64,000 nt of DNA from Gamarada debralockiae. Its lineage: Eukaryota; Ascomycota; Leotiomycetes; Helotiales; Hyphodiscaceae. The stretch covers positions 62,001-126,000 of the forward strand of contig NXFV01002039.1 of the NCBI GenBank assembly GCA_002803225.1, read 5' to 3'. A program made the translations under genes and the position numbers. Positions 10,649 through 23,369 of the stretch are shown here, piece after piece. The stretch's first letter is position 1, and the number at the start of each line of letters is the position of its first letter. The notes under the pieces were generated by a model, which saw only the letters and a list, made by a program, of their open reading frames with translations, did no database searches and was not told where the DNA came from.

Positions 10649-11280
10649 ATGTCTCAAGACAACGCTGCCGTCGAGCCCACTCCCAGGGAGGCGATGTTCT
10701 TCTACCATATCATCACCAGCAACAAGGGCAAGCTGGATGTAAGCCTCCTATTTCCCGATATATCATCCAATCGTTCATCCATCCAATCTCAGCCTTTCAT
10801 GTTGGAAGTTTTCAGCACCATGTCCAGTTTCCATGGACATCAATCATTCCTCGAATTTACCAATTGAATGTCTTGAAACTGACATTCCAATTCTAGGTTG
10901 ATTGGGACCAGGTTGCTCAGAAAGCTGGTTACTCCAACGGTGCCTGCGCTTCGGTCCGCTTCCGCCAGGTCAAGAAACGCCTTGGTCTCACCGACGATGG
11001 TTCCGCACCTGCTGCCACCGGCACTCCCAAGTCCACTACTCCTAAGAAACCTCGTGCTAAGAAGGAAGTCGGATCTGGCACAAACACCACTCCGTCCAAG
11101 GTCACCAAGAAGCGCTCTCCCAAGAAGCCTTCCAAGGCCGCCGAGGCTGAGTTCTTCGGAGATCTTGCTGACGACGACGAGTTGTTGAAGCCTGAGGAGA
11201 AAGAAAGCATGGACTATGGCAGCTACTTCGATGATGGAGACGTCTTCTATAACGCTAAGGATGAGGACGAATACCCTTAA
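10649..11280 (+). CDS. Myb/SANT-like nuclear protein, paralogue 1 (157 aa)
   Basis: Exons 10649-10738 and 10897-11280. The intron starts GTAAGC, ends TTCTAG and is phase 0. Exon 1 gives helix 1 of a Myb/SANT-like domain (MFFYHIITSNKG). Exon 2 opens with VDWDQVAQKAGY and a recognition-like helix ending in VRFRQVKKRLGL, at about residues 31-62. The tail is basic (KKPRAKK, then KKRSPKK) and then acidic at the C-terminus (DDDEL...KDEDEYP). This is the layout of a small chromatin or DNA-binding protein with one Myb-type domain and no catalytic part. It is the first of eight related genes in 27 kb. Its targets are unknown. The fold is my reading of the hydrophobic and Trp pattern, not a database hit. 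Confidence 0.75.
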
Positions 11281-12237
11281 GTCGGCCGTTTCTAATGGTC
11301 AGCATCAAGTGAGTCATTCAAGTTTCTTCAAAAGTAGCAGGCTGACATCAAGTCCAGGACCTCTTGATCGCGGTAATATTGAATTGTTGAACTGGGCTGG
11401 CACTCTGGCAGGACATATTGGGTGATATGGGTTGACATTACAAAGAAATAAAACAATTCGCTGAGTTGGGTGGAACATGCAGATGGCATAGCGGCATATG
11501 GATCTGGCTACCACGTACTGGAACCTTCTGCAGACTAGAAGAAATACGTGGCAAATGGGAATGGAATATCATGACATGATTTCATTGAAAAGCCTGCTTG
11601 TGATTGTGAAAAACCGTCCAGACAAGAGTAAGTAATAATCGTCGAGAGGACTTCATCGATAGCATAGGTCTTTGCTGCTGTGTTTCTTTTCAGTGAACTT
11701 GTAATCGTAACACTCCTGACTCAGATGAGACGCCTTGAAACCCAGATCGAAAGTCTTTGATGATATTGACTGGAAATGTAATTGTTGAACCTGAAAGAGA
11801 AAAGAATGAACTAAGCTACTTAATTATGCAACGCATTGAATCTCAAGGTTGAAAGAAGAACGGAAATCCAGCGTAGAAGGAGCTTGATGCCTCTCATAGA
11901 AGCCAAGAGGCCAATTTCTCGTCATTCACCCAATTCAATTCCGCAGATTTCCAGAACGACAATAGAAAATGGTGCTAAGTGAGCTCACTTTTCCGAGTAC
12001 TTAAGGCGCTCAACTTGCCAACCTCCTCTCCAGTTCTTCTTCCACCAACATCACATCACAACATTTCCCAACACATCAACACCACAACATCAAACATCTA
12101 CACTTGTCTTCAGAGACATTTGAAATTGCACACACAAGTATGTATTATTCTTCCATGTCATGATACTTGTGCTTGTTTGAGGATTGTTGCTGACCATCAT
12201 CACCCAGAAACAACGAAGTCGCTCATCTTCCATCAAG
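11281..12237. other. Spacer between Myb/SANT-like paralogues 1 and 2
   Basis: 3' region of paralogue 1 and promoter of paralogue 2. A C/A-rich leader (12040-12130) with CAACA repeats precedes the next start, as upstream of other members of the cluster. No gene seen. Confidence 0.4.
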
Positions 12238-12947
12238 ATGTCTGATACTGAGAATGTCGCTGCTGCTGGCGGTGATGAGTCCATTGGTGGCATGACCTCT
12301 TCTGATGTCAAGTTCCTTGTCACTTGCCTCAAAAACACCACCGGTGGCTCAATCTCTGTAAGTTTTGATACTCGACTTCATCAACTCTACCCATTCACTT
12401 CACCTTACCCTTGCACCACCTTCTAATCTATGCATTATGAAACCAAATCACAGTGCCTGCTTCTCATTCAACATTACTGACATTTTCGTAGGTTGATTAC
12501 AAGAAGGTTGCCGACGCCCTCGGATTCAAGAACCCCAAGTCCGTCGCAAACAAGGTTTCGACGATGAAGAAGAAGTTTGACCTTCCAATTGGCACTTCTG
12601 GCAAGGGTGCTGGAACCCCCGACAAGACCGCTAAGGCCCCGACTCCCGGCAAGGCCAGCGATGCTACTGGCCCTAACCATCCCGCCATTCCCAAGGCCCC
12701 TTCCAAGACTCTTGTTGTTAAGCCGCGCGCTCCTTCGTCCAGCACCAAGAAGAAGGCAGCCCTCAAAGGCAAGAAGGCCAAGGCCGAGAAGGAAGTCCAG
12801 GCTGAGGATGACGACGAGGAGGTGAACGATGAGCCAGTTGATGAGGCAGCTGAGACAAAGGACGCTTACGAGCAAGTCTTTGGCAAGGAGGATGACGAGG
12901 ATGAAGAGGCTGAAGTCGAGGCCGAGGATGAGGACGACGATGCCTAA
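12238..12947 (+). CDS. Myb/SANT-like nuclear protein, paralogue 2 (191 aa)
   Basis: Exons 12238-12357 and 12492-12947; phase-0 intron from GTAAGT to TTCGTAG. Exon 1 ends with helix 1 (SSDVKFLVTCLKNTTG). Exon 2 begins VDYKKVADALGFKNPKSVAN and continues with a helix containing VSTMKKKF. The tail after about residue 72 is rich in Lys, Pro and Ala (histone H1-like), then strongly acidic with many Asp/Glu to the end. Charge layout and intron position match paralogues 1, 3 and 6. It is probably a nuclear protein that binds DNA or chromatin through one helical domain; the acidic tail could contact histones. Function not known. Confidence 0.78.
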
Positions 12948-14505
12948 GTTGCTTAAGTTCCGACCTGGAAGGCTAAATTACTGGATGGGTTCTCCCTTGA
13001 TTTCCGAGGTGGCCTTGGTGTTGCAGAAGGCGATATTGGGTTGAGCCGGATATCTGGTTTCTCCGCGGTTCTCTGGGTCGGGCTGTTCGCCGGTTCTCAT
13101 GTTCTCGATGGCTATTCATGCACATGGTTGGGAAAGGATGATATCATGGCTTCGGCGTCTTCTGCTTTCGTGGTACACTTCGTTAACTGCTCGCTACATC
13201 GGATGTCCTTGAGCCCATGATGATTCGTACATAGAAGTAGCAATACAATGCGGGCTAATTACCAAAAGACCTTATTGACGTGAGTTCAAAGCGCCGAGAA
13301 GCTGGACCTGATCAACTCTTCAACATATGCCAGTGAATGAAGGCCTCCCAAAGGGAAGATCCAGATCTTATCCTTCATTCTGGCTGATTGGATTGTAAAT
13401 TAAAATGAATGTTCTCAATCGTTCAGGCGATCTGAACAATTGAGGGAATGACGGACAGCTGCGATGCTCCGTATAATGGGATCTATTAGAGAAGCCCCAT
13501 AAAAGGCTTGATAGGACTGAAAGCACTCTGGTATTCAACAATCAAGTCATAGAATCTCCGGATCGCCTCCAATTCTCCTTTTCATCTCACGCTCAACTGG
13601 AATATTTTCATTGGCAACGAAGGCAGAGGAGCTTGATGCAGATCTTGATATTGAGCTCACAGAACCTTTAGATTTTATTGTGACCTTTGTATTATTCTTC
13701 AACATCATGCCATTGGCTAACTATGAAATCTTGAACGGACTCATCATTGCAGAATCCGTGATAATTCCGCGACTGACTATCGGCTCGGGGCAGACTTGAC
13801 TTCAAACCTCAAAAACGTGTCAAAATGATGTTGCTCAATGTGCACCAGTATTTGAATCCTTCTTGACTTTGTAATTTTTCATTTAATAACGAGATCTACC
13901 TCGGCATCGCTGTAGAGCTGAAAGAGGTCCGTCATGGCCCCAAGCAGGTTTGAATCTAAGAGCCAGCATGCCAAAAGAGGACGACCAATTCTATATCAGC
14001 AGATCCAAATTATTGTTTGATGCCTCCTATTTCATCTTAATACAGTCTTTACACTTTGAAATGCCATGAAGCTGGAGGAGGCTTTGTCTCTTTAATTAGG
14101 AAGCTTCTTCTCGTCTCCTCCGCTGTAACCAAAACTGCAGATTCGGCAAAGGAACATTGATTTCTTTTTCAGAACGGAATTCGACTGTTGTTGCCTTATC
14201 GCCTAACATCTAAGAATTAAGAAAATTCACCCCTCTTTCAATCGCACAGCTCGCTCTATAAATTCCCCCCAGCGCCTCCGCTTCCTCCGATCATCAACGA
14301 AACACAACATCAGAAACACCAATACAACGCAAAGAGCTCGGGCACTATTGCAGACTTGAACAGCAAGAAAATACACTCATATCTCTGTACAAGGTCAGTC
14401 ATTCTAACAAAACTCAAGTTATTTCATTACTATCAAACATCAACTTGCTGCTCATCCCAAGCAAAGCTGACGAGACCGACGCCAACGCAGAAAACAACAA
14501 GCAAA
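12948..14505. other. Spacer between Myb/SANT-like paralogues 2 and 3
   Basis: A 62-codon frame at 13611-13799 is not convincing. TATAAATT at 14257 followed by C-rich and CAACA-rich leader sequence marks the likely promoter of paralogue 3. Nothing else recognisable in 1.5 kb. Confidence 0.4.
14257..14264 (+). promoter_or_regulatory. TATA-like box of the gene at 14506
   Basis: TATAAATT followed by a C-rich stretch and an A/C-rich leader, about 250 bases before the start codon. Confidence 0.35.
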
Positions 14506-15668
14506 ATGTCGTCCATCAATCTCAGCGAAAGCGAGACCAAGCTGCTTAACGCAGTCATTGATGAGATGAAGGACATGCCGGAGGTAAGTGGCTCGATGTT
14601 TTATTTCGCACCGAAACTTCAACTTCACATCACCTTGGCTTTGTGCCCGCCAGGTGGAAATTGCTGCAGCGACTCGGAACCTTGAATCGATCGACTTGTT
14701 TGAGCAATTCAGGATCCCTTTTGTGCTTGAGCTAACTCCAATACCCTTCAGGTCGACTATGACGCCGTCGCTCAGAGAGTCGGCATTAAGTACGCCAAGA
14801 ACGCCAAGCAGAGCTTCAAGAAGGTCTGGGCCAAATTGAAGAGTGGTCATGGTGCAGCTGCTGCCAACGGCAACGGCGCCGATGCGGAAGATGCCAATGG
14901 TGACACAGATGCGGAGAGCCCAAAGAAGCCCGCTGTTAAGAAGGCGGTTACTCCCAAGAAGGCTCCAGGTGAGTTACCCGACCAGTAGAACTTCTTTCTT
15001 TCCAAACTGTCTGTCGAGCTTTTGCTCCAGAATTATCTTCAGAATCGCCCAGGCAGAATGAGTGATTGCTAACTTATCGGTCACTTGCAGCTGCCAAGAA
15101 GGGCGTTGCCAAGACCACCGGTCCCAAGAAAGCTTCTCAGGGAGGCCCGAAGGCTGCTAAGACACCCCGAAAGACCAAGAAGCAGAAGGCCGAGGAAGAT
15201 GCTGCTGCTGCTGCCACTGCCGCGGAGGCTGCTGAGGTCGCTGAGCAAGAAGACTACGAGGATGAGGCCGAGGACATGGTGGAGGACAACGAAGATGGCA
15301 AGTCTCTCAACCCTAACGTTCCCGCGTCGGCCACTGAGCCTGTCGAACCCGTCGCACCTGCTGAGCTCGTCACTTCCAACGGTACCCCAGCCACTGCTGG
15401 AGCCAATGGAGTCACTGCTGTTGTTATGGATAAAGCTGCTCCCGTTGTGGAAGCTTCTCCTGCCAAGGGTGACGCTGCTCCTTTCTCGGATGTTGTTACT
15501 CCTTCTACGGATGGCGCTGCTCTAGTTGCAGATGGCACTTCTTCCTCCTCTATTTATGTTATGGACGACGAGTATGAGGCGCGTATTCGAGAGATGCCGC
15601 TTGAAGATTGGCTCAAGTGGAAGGCCGAGAGCGGCTACACTTGGGATCTTTCGTCTGAAGTTCTTTAA
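14506..15668 (+). CDS. Myb/SANT-like nuclear protein, paralogue 3 (290 aa)
   Basis: Exons 14506-14583, 14752-14968 and 15091-15668; introns GTAAGTG to CTTCAG and GTGAGT to TTGCAG. The reading frame closes over 291 codons. Exon 1 holds helix 1 (SESETKLLNAVIDEMKDMPE). Exon 2 opens with VDYDAVAQRVGIKYAKNAKQ and a helix with FKKVWAKLK. Then come repeated Lys/Pro/Ala motifs (SPKKP, PKKAP, GPKKAS) as in linker histone tails, a long Ala/Glu/Val low-complexity region, and a short conserved-looking end (EMPLEDWLKWKAESG). The first intron is at the same place and phase as in the paralogues. Likely a chromatin-associated protein; partner and target unknown. Confidence 0.76.
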
Positions 15669-16568
15669 GCATCTCCTACTCCAAAGGAGTACTCCAGTGA
15701 GGGAGAAGCGCAGACGTAATAATGTCCCGACACGTGAAAGAAAATCTGCTAATCATTCCCTCGTGCAGGTTCTGAATAGACCAACTTCGGTATTCCGTTG
15801 CGGTCGATTCTTGATCTTCACGTCTTCAGAACGAATGGTCCTTCGATCCACTGCTGTCAATTCACAATCTTTCATTTCATTTGAACGAGCGTTTTTAGAT
15901 TTCGGCTCTCTCCCCCGGATACTCGGCTTCACCCGACTTCTTCAATCTCTGTTTTCTCATGAACGAACGAACGACCTTCAACTTTCAACCTTCGACGATC
16001 GCAATTATGATATTTCCCTTCTTTGGCGTTGCGGTATTTAGGCACAACTGCGAGGTGGATTTGGGACTCCCTTGAGGTATGCAGGCATCGTGTTCCTCTT
16101 GGTCTTTCATAGAGGCAACGGCAGAATGGATACTTGCAGGATCGATGAGGGCAGCCAGACCGCATAGAGAGTTTTCCGTAGATGAATGCAAACTCTACCA
16201 TATCGTGCTTTGTAGTCCCTTGCAAAAGTGCGTTTCCGTGATTGCCCTTTTCCCTCTCTGTCTTTTCTTTTTACTTGCAACTGAAAGCCTCATCAAAGAC
16301 GCGGCCAGTTGCTAGAAATCTGCAAATCGACCTCATTTGACAAGCTCAGCTTCCCGAAGGGTCTCTTCGCACTTAAATCCGAGACGTTCCTCTACCTATG
16401 CCTGAAATTCACTAAGTCTTAGATGCCTTTTTCTTCGACTTCCACCATTCCAGGGACTCTTCAATTTGTCAACTTCAACCAACTTTCAAGTCTTCGACTT
16501 GAGAAATCTCAACACCTGAACACTCCATTACATTCCAACACATTTAAGTACACAGAACATCAGTCAAG
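15669..16568. other. Spacer between Myb/SANT-like paralogues 3 and 4
   Basis: Frames in this region are short and do not continue any neighbour. A leader-like A/C-rich stretch (16490-16568) precedes the next start. No gene seen. Confidence 0.4.
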
Positions 16569-17415
16569 ATGCCTCCCGCTTCTAACGAAGAGCAATTCAA
16601 GTTCCTGATCAGCTGCATTCGCTACAGCAACAATGGCAAGGTGACAGCACTTCAGCTCATTGACTGGAAGCTTCTGCTAACACGAACAGGTTGACTTCGG
16701 TCAAGTTGCCAAAGAATGCAAGATCGTCAGCAAGGGTGCAGCGTAAGTTCTCCTCATTTTCAAAACTCCCCATCTCTGTCTCCTTCATCAAGGAGCTTTT
16801 CATCTTCTATCTGAGTTTCGAGCACAGCTGACATTCCTTTCAATCTGTAGTGCAAAGCGTTACGAGCGTATGATGAGAGCTCACGGCATCGCACCCAACG
16901 CCGCAACCATCAAGCCAGCCCCGACCCGCATCATCAAGACCGACCGCCGCGACTCCGCTGAAAAGCCCCCTAAGAAGCGCAAGGCCGATGCCTACACTGA
17001 AGACAACGGCGCCACCGATGATGAGGAGCCCTTCTCCAATAATATCAAGTCTGATCCTGCCAGCGAGAAAGAGAGGTTCATGGTCAAGGAAGAGGGCCAT
17101 GGTCAGCAGCTCAGCATGGATGATGCTGCCACCCTCATGCAGTATTATGGCAATTCTTCTCCCTACAACGGCGGTCTTGGTGGAGAACAGGATTACCCAG
17201 GTAGTGAATATGGTGGTTCTGCTGGTTACGCAACTCCGATCGGTGGTGCTTATGGTTTGCAAGCTCAGCAGCCGTATGATTTTGGCGCTGCTTACGGAAA
17301 TTCTGGCATCAATGGCATCCCCAGAACCGCTGATCAAGATCTCAACTATCAATCGATGATGAAGTTCCCTTCTGATCCTCAGGGTCGATCGGACAGTCCA
17401 GTCATCGTTGAGTAA
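16569..17415 (+). CDS. Myb/SANT-like nuclear protein, paralogue 4 (229 aa)
   Basis: Exons 16569-16640, 16690-16742 and 16851-17415; introns of 49 and 108 nt, the first GTGACA to AACAG at phase 0. Exon 1 ends helix 1 (EEQFKFLISCIRYSNNGK). Exon 2 is VDFGQVAKECKIVSKGA. Exon 3 completes the recognition-like helix with AKRYERMMRAHG. A bipartite basic motif (RRDSAEKPPKKRK, about residues 65-77) is a likely nuclear localisation signal. The rest is Gly/Tyr/Gln-rich and disordered, unlike the Lys-rich tails of paralogues 1-3. A transcription-factor-like role is plausible but not shown. Confidence 0.76.
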
Positions 17416-20400
17416 ACACGAAGGGGTGGAATCGAGGGACCGCATCAGCTTAGCGTGGGTGGGAGGAGAACCGTGGGGGAATCGGTTTACTTTTCTTTTA
17501 CTTATGCAGGTAAATTTCCAGAAGGCATTCTATGGCATCTATGTGGTGGAAACGAATATGCAGTGGACACCGTTCATGGTTGAAGGTTGAGGCCATGGAC
17601 ATAGTGATGGAGGATGGTTGGCTTCTTTCTCTAAATGTTTCCCAGGAAGGTAGCTTATGACAATATAATCATAGAAATTCAAACGGACTCTCCTGATGCT
17701 TGACGTGACGGGTTGGGAAAGGTGATGGTTGCAGACGTACTTCGTGGTGTGGGACGCCTCGCATATCTGCGGGGAATGAATTCACTGGTGAGCTGGACTA
17801 GCGTTTAACTAAGCCTATTTTTCTCGCGAGGAAACGGCCACCGCCTTGGCACGCCTGAAAAGGGGCATCACGTGATATGCCTTCCTAATGGAGACCGCTT
17901 TTCCGACCGAAGGAGTCTACCATCTTCTGTGCAGCGATACCGCTTCTGACCTTAATTGCCGCATGGCCGACAGTGCATGTTGCAAAGTCCGCATAATGGT
18001 GATAGTAAGTCCTCAGACGCATAACTTCGGTGTAGCTGATCAACCTGACCAAGTCTCACAGTTACAACGCAAACCTGTCTTTGGTAGATTGCTCGGAGAG
18101 CTTCAGAGATCGTTGAGTAGGCTCTCACTCTTCAGTTACCACTGTACTCAAGTGCCAACATAGTGGACATTCCAGCACGATCAAGAATTTACCATCGACT
18201 GGCGACCATGCTATCCGGTATATGTCACTTTTCCGACGCTTTGGCGACGATTGACTTATCAAATTTGCTGTTTTAGTGCTCTCAAAAGCAGTCCCAACTA
18301 AGCTAGAGCGATCCCGAGAACGAGCAAAAGGGCATTACCTGCAAAACCGCGAGTACTCAGCACATAGATCAGACCTCTACCGCAAAGGTTAAAAATCTGC
18401 ACACGTTGTTGAAAGAGCTTCCCCGCAAAATTGACAATCAAGATCAAATAGGGCGAGAACAGAAGTATCCGGAGGATGAAAGGGGGAAAAATAAAGAAGG
18501 ATACATTCTGCTGAGGACAAAGTATGGCGTTGAAGTCGAGGTTTCCATATTCGTGAGTACATGTACCTTTTCTTCAACTCTCTACTCGTCGCCATTTGAG
18601 TCCACAAGAGCGCTGGCTGACCATACCCCCACAGAAGGACAACAAGATTACGCGCAATGGTCGAGACGCCGAAGATTACCGCGGGGATTGGTAGAAAAAT
18701 GCGTACTATTATAGAAACCAGAAGAGGGGCAACCTCGAACACCGGTCGAAATGGCTCAAGAAGGAGAGCTAGCACTGAACAGCGAAGAGGTCACGGAGAC
18801 CGAGGCAGCGCACTGGCTTATGATGAACGAAGAGTCAGCGAACAAGGATGGAGTGGACCAGCAGGCCGTGGATAAGAATGCCGCGGAATAAGATATGGGC
18901 AACCTCGTATATCAACGTTATTAGGAATTACACCTTTTGTCATGCGTCTCAATGGTTCAAACAAAGAGCTCGATCGTAGTTTCTGCGAAGTAAAGGTAGT
19001 CTTCAATCACTCAATTCGTTTGAACGATTAAAAAGGGGATGAGAAGAGTCCTGCTGCGCTGCTCTGCTGTACAGAAGAAAGAGAATGCCATGGCGCTACG
19101 CTTCTGGGCGTCGATCATAGACTTTCAGATATCGATTCGTAGACAAAATCACCAACGATTCTGCTGCTATTAAGCAGATCAAGCTTGAGCAAGGTCCTAT
19201 ATATCTTCACCCATTTGGATGCCAGTGGAAGCCTTTCAGAGTAGAAGCTGCATTGTAATCGTTGACCCAGATCTTTGATATATTCGTATCCTCGACGAAA
19301 CCAAGCATTAAAGGCTTGGTTCGACCATAAATCTAGCCAGGAGCGAAGAGGGACTGCTTTGTGTCGACACGCATATCAAATCCCAAAGACCTGTCGAACT
19401 TGTCCAAAGGAACGAAATAAGTATTCCAGCTCTCCAAGATACTCCTTTCGACCTCCACAGTCAGCCCGTTCGAAAGACAAGAAACCAAAGATCAGAGCTG
19501 ATGGTGCTGACCACTGATCAAAGTAACTTTTCTTTATCAGTCCTTATCGGAAATCGGAGCCGTAGAAGAGTGACGAGGTCATTTTCCTAGCCGACCTGGG
19601 GACTTTGTTGACATGCTGAAAATTTAAGGGCGACTCCCACAGCAACATCGCTTGCTCTTCCTCAGCTTTCCCATAAAATTTCCCTCCACCTCCAAACACC
19701 ACAACAATTTTACTCGACCGAGCACAACCTCCTTGAGCATCTAGAAGCCGTCTGGCACTGCTCTCCACAAATCTCTAGTAAGAAATTAGTCTCTTTCGCG
19801 TCACTGTTCCCTGCACGAGATTCCCAAGCTGTCACCCTCAACCCTTCATGAACACCTCTCTCCACAAGCACAGACATATCATTGGAGAACTGGAGCTGGT
19901 ACTTTAAAGAAATTGCTCTTCTTAGTTTCATGAAGGCCATCTACCACCCCCATAATCAATTGCTCTTCCCAGACAAGAGTACGAAGTGAAAGTTTCTGGA
20001 CTGAACGAAGCACTTCTGTCGAGCAACCCCATCGACACCGACATTTCCCATAGATTCGACGAGAGCCTTATCATCAATGTTGATGCTGTCATTCAGGCTA
20101 TCATCGCGAACAAGTTGCTGGCATTTATCCACTTTTTGAGGAAGTTCCTTCTAGTTGACAGAACAACAAGGGAAGAACATCATCGCCCAGCACATACTTT
20201 CACTGGCAAGTTTCGCTGAAGGTCACTGTGCTGTCTGGAAGAGCTGTTGGACATCCTCAAGCAATTCTTGCTGTAGTGTGAGGAGCTTTCGAAAGCATCG
20301 ACGCTCTCGTCCGCCCTCTGAACGTTGAAGTCTTCGCATCCTCAACTCGAGTCATTCACTAACGCTCTCGTCCACGCTCTCAACCTTGGAATTTTCACAT

Positions 20401-20750
20401 CCTCAAGCGAGTCATTCACTCTGCTGACTCCTATCGTCGCCCTCCTTCAAACAACATCTTCTCACAACACAATATTTCTTCTTACGATCAGCGATCTCGA
20501 ATTGCCAAACTGCCTTGAGCGACCCAGCTAACTAGCGCTCGTTATAGACTGCCCCCGTCGAATCTCTCAATCCAACCGACAACAAACTTCCATGACAACC
20601 CAAGGCTCCATAATGGCCTCCACAAAGAAGAGCGACAAGGCTACGAGTCGACCTCTTCTTTCCAGCCCTGCGCCGGGTGACGCTGTGCGTACTTCCAATC
20701 CTTCTTTCATTTTGGGGGATTGCTAAAGCTCATAGCACAAGTCTTCCGTT
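17416..20750. other. Long region with decayed frames between paralogues 4 and 5
   Basis: No intact gene. The best coding-like parts are 17888-18163 and 18300-18670 on the plus strand (listed separately). The stretch 18900-20580 has only short unrelated frames on both strands. A/T-rich small inverted motifs with GTTCAAACG/CGTTTGAAC-type cores recur. I see no terminal repeats. Confidence 0.35.
17888..18700 (+). pseudogene. Possible decayed gene of unknown family
   Basis: An ATG at 17888 opens 91 codons. Further on, a soluble, Lys/Glu-rich frame (from about 18315, containing KNLHTLLKELPRKIDNQ) runs to a donor-like GTGAGT near 18554, and an acceptor CCACAG near 18634 leads into a few more coherent codons (KDNKITRNGRDAEDYRGDW) before TAG. 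A TAG also sits in the upstream part. The parts may belong to one dead gene, but I could not link them or name the family. Confidence 0.22.
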
Positions 20751-23369
20751 ATGGCTTCCAACAGTGCGAAGGTTAGCTCAGACAAGGTTGAGAAGCGTAA
20801 GGCACCTTTCCGCTATAGGTGGCAAAAGAATGGTCGTTTTGCGTATCAAGACACTCTTATCGAGTCCAAGAACGCTGACAACCCTGGAGCCAAGAAGGTT
20901 AAGCGTGGAGTCACTGCCAAGAAGTCCGATGCTAATGATGATGACGGGTATGTACATTTCGGATCCTTTTTTGATGCGGGCCGCCCGTATTTGGATTGCT
21001 CAATCGTGATGAGCAATTCAGAATACCGACTGGCTATCTAGAAATATGGAGGCTTTACAATTGATCATTATATTTGAGCGATTATAATCCTCACGAAGTG
21101 ATGCTGACTGAGATCTTCCAGCGACGAGTCCGGTGATGATACTATTGTCCATCAATACACAAGCGGCAAGACCGCCCTGAACGATAATTCCGAGGGCAAG
21201 GAGTCCGCCGTTGAGCTCAAGCAGGAAGATGATTCGGATGGCGATTATGAGGATGCGACTGCCAGCAAGCAGCCTATTGGTGGTACCAGCAAGAAGCAAC
21301 AGAATAAGATGAAAAGCAAGACACCAAATCCCAACGGCCGTGTTGTTGGTCGCAAGCTCGTCATGTGGCACCGTAAGTCTATCCCTTCCCTTTCCCAAAC
21401 TGCAATCATTCAAACCAATGAGCGTATCCTCTGGCATTTCAAAAAGTCGATTGGCTTCTTGGCTCCCGAATGGAGTTTGAATCTTTCATTCGCTTTGAAC
21501 CATTTGCTGACCTTTGACGAACAGGCCCACGCATGGTCGAGAAGCTTATGCTCCACCTCCAATATGAGTGCCATCGTGCTGGTATCAAGCTCCCCTGGGA
21601 CAAGGTTGTAGAACGTCTCAGCACAGGATCGAGTGGCACCTCTGCACTCCAACATATCAACAAGATGCGCGACGTTCTGATCACCGAAGGCCATATGGTC
21701 CCACCCTTGCTTGGCAAGTACTCTGTCCCGCAAGACTTAACTGTCCGAGGCTACATTCGTGACCTGGATGCCGAGAAGCCGACTGATACGAAGGTGGTCC
21801 GCTGGGGAGAGAAGATTGAGGATCGCAAGACTAATCTCGAGGTTGAAGGTGTGATCCGTGGCTCTGGCAACTATCGTCGTGCTACCACTGCTTCCACCTA
21901 CCAGCGGGGTCTTTCCAAGGCACTTGAGAAGACACAGAAAGCCACAGGTATGCGTCGCAATCGACTTCCTGTTGAGCTTCGGGAGACCCGAGATGTTTCT
22001 AATGGAACAGCAGGTACTCTCAAGAGAGTTAAGAGAGAAGCATCTGTTGCCTCTTCACGTGCGACTTCTCTTGACCCAGCTGAGTTGGACTCCGATGAGG
22101 ACTACGATCCCTCTGCTACCAAGGTGAAGGGAAAGTACGGTCTTCGCAAGAGCCCAAAGCCTAAGAGCAAGTATAAGGTTGAGAGCTCTGATGATGAGGT
22201 AGACGGCGAGCCAATTCGAGAGTCAGTTCGTCGTGCCGTTGCGGTCAACACCCCTCAAAACAAGCGATTCAAGGGACATGATCAAGACCAGGGCCTTATC
22301 ACTCCGCCATCATCCAAGCTGGTGACATTGCACATCAAACCACACCTTCTGAAGCGATTTGCACAACGTAATGGCCTCATGGAGGAAGAGACAAGTTTCG
22401 ACGATGAGCATTCCGGTAATGACATGGAGGACAACTATGAGGGTGGTTCTGATTATGGCACTGAGGACCATGATGATTCAGAGGCTTTCGGAGAGCACAA
22501 CACCCCGTCGCATCAATATCCTCAAAATCGAGTCCACCCTCTTGCCCAGGATATTTTCCGCCAGTTGGGTTATCAAGGCATGGACATGCATGGAACCAAG
22601 GCTCAATATGACCAGGCCATCAAGAACGGACTCGATCCACACGTCAACGGCCTCAAATACAAGCAAGCTTCTGCTTCTAATTCGAAGGGCTCCGACGTTG
22701 CTGAGACTCGCGGAGGCGCTGTCTATAAGCTTGCTGCTCCACCCGCATATCAATCCAACGGTGGACGCAATTCCGTCAGCCCTCTTGCTGGCACGTCTGC
22801 CGGTGCTTTCTCAGGCAGTCCCAACCGCAACAACTCCACGACCCGCATGAATTTTGGTTCCTTTGATGAGGTCATGAATGGATGTGGTGGCCAGGACAAC
22901 GGCGAAATCGAGTATGGTGTAAGTCTTTGAGATCTCAGCGCGAGCATACAGAAAATTTACTGACATCTTCAAACAGGGCGCCGAGCAGATGATAACCGAT
23001 CCTTTCAACTCCGGCCACGATTATTATATTTCCGGGGCCGACATCTTCCAGACTGGTTCCACCTGTTTCAACTACTCTGGCTTGCCCGCAATGTCGTATA
23101 ACAACAACTATGATGATCAGACCGGTTTCAAGATGGGCTTGGATGGAAACTGTTCTTTCGATACCAACAACTCCTACGACGCTCATGTCGCAATCTCCTC
23201 TGCTTCCAGCTTCCAAGTCGCTGCAGACAATACCGCCACTGCAACCCCCACCGACCTCGAGAACCATGACGATGCGGTCTCCCTGGCTCATTCTACCCCA
23301 CCTCACTACTTGCAATACACTCAGGAGGGTGATGACAACAAGGAAAACCACGGCTGGTACGACTACTAG
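20751..23369 (+). CDS. Large Myb/SANT-like nuclear protein, paralogue 5 (744 aa)
   Basis: Exons 20751-20947, 21122-21372, 21525-22918 and 22977-23369. The frame closes over 745 codons. The N-terminus is basic and contains FRYRWQKNGRFAYQDT. At about residues 150-215 lies a helical domain (VEKLMLHLQYECHRAGIKLP, WDKVVERLSTG, ALQHINKMRDVL) with the same pattern as the small Myb/SANT-like paralogues: helix, W/D-x-x-V, small-residue turn, basic helix. Long disordered parts follow: Ser/Asp/Glu-rich with Lys clusters (SPKPKSKYK), then Asn/Ser/Gly-rich, ending in QEGDDNKENHGWYDY. The start at 20751 is the first ATG that keeps the frame; ATGs at 20593 and 20614 do not join it. A nuclear regulatory role is likely; target unknown. 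Confidence 0.72.

Noticed and set aside
15085..15538. Alternative plus and minus frames over paralogue 3, rich in Leu/Pro/Arg or Ser/Thr
   Set aside because: They are open only because of the GC-rich low-complexity codons of the true frame (Ala/Glu/Lys repeats).
16870..17445. Long minus-strand frame op­posite Myb/SANT-like paralogue 4
   Set aside because: It is a shadow of the plus-strand coding sequence; the plus strand has splice sites, a nuclear signal and the family domain.
20593..20750. ATGs at 20593 and 20614 as start of the large Myb/SANT-like gene
   Set aside because: No splice pair that I could find joins them in frame to the sequence after 20751.
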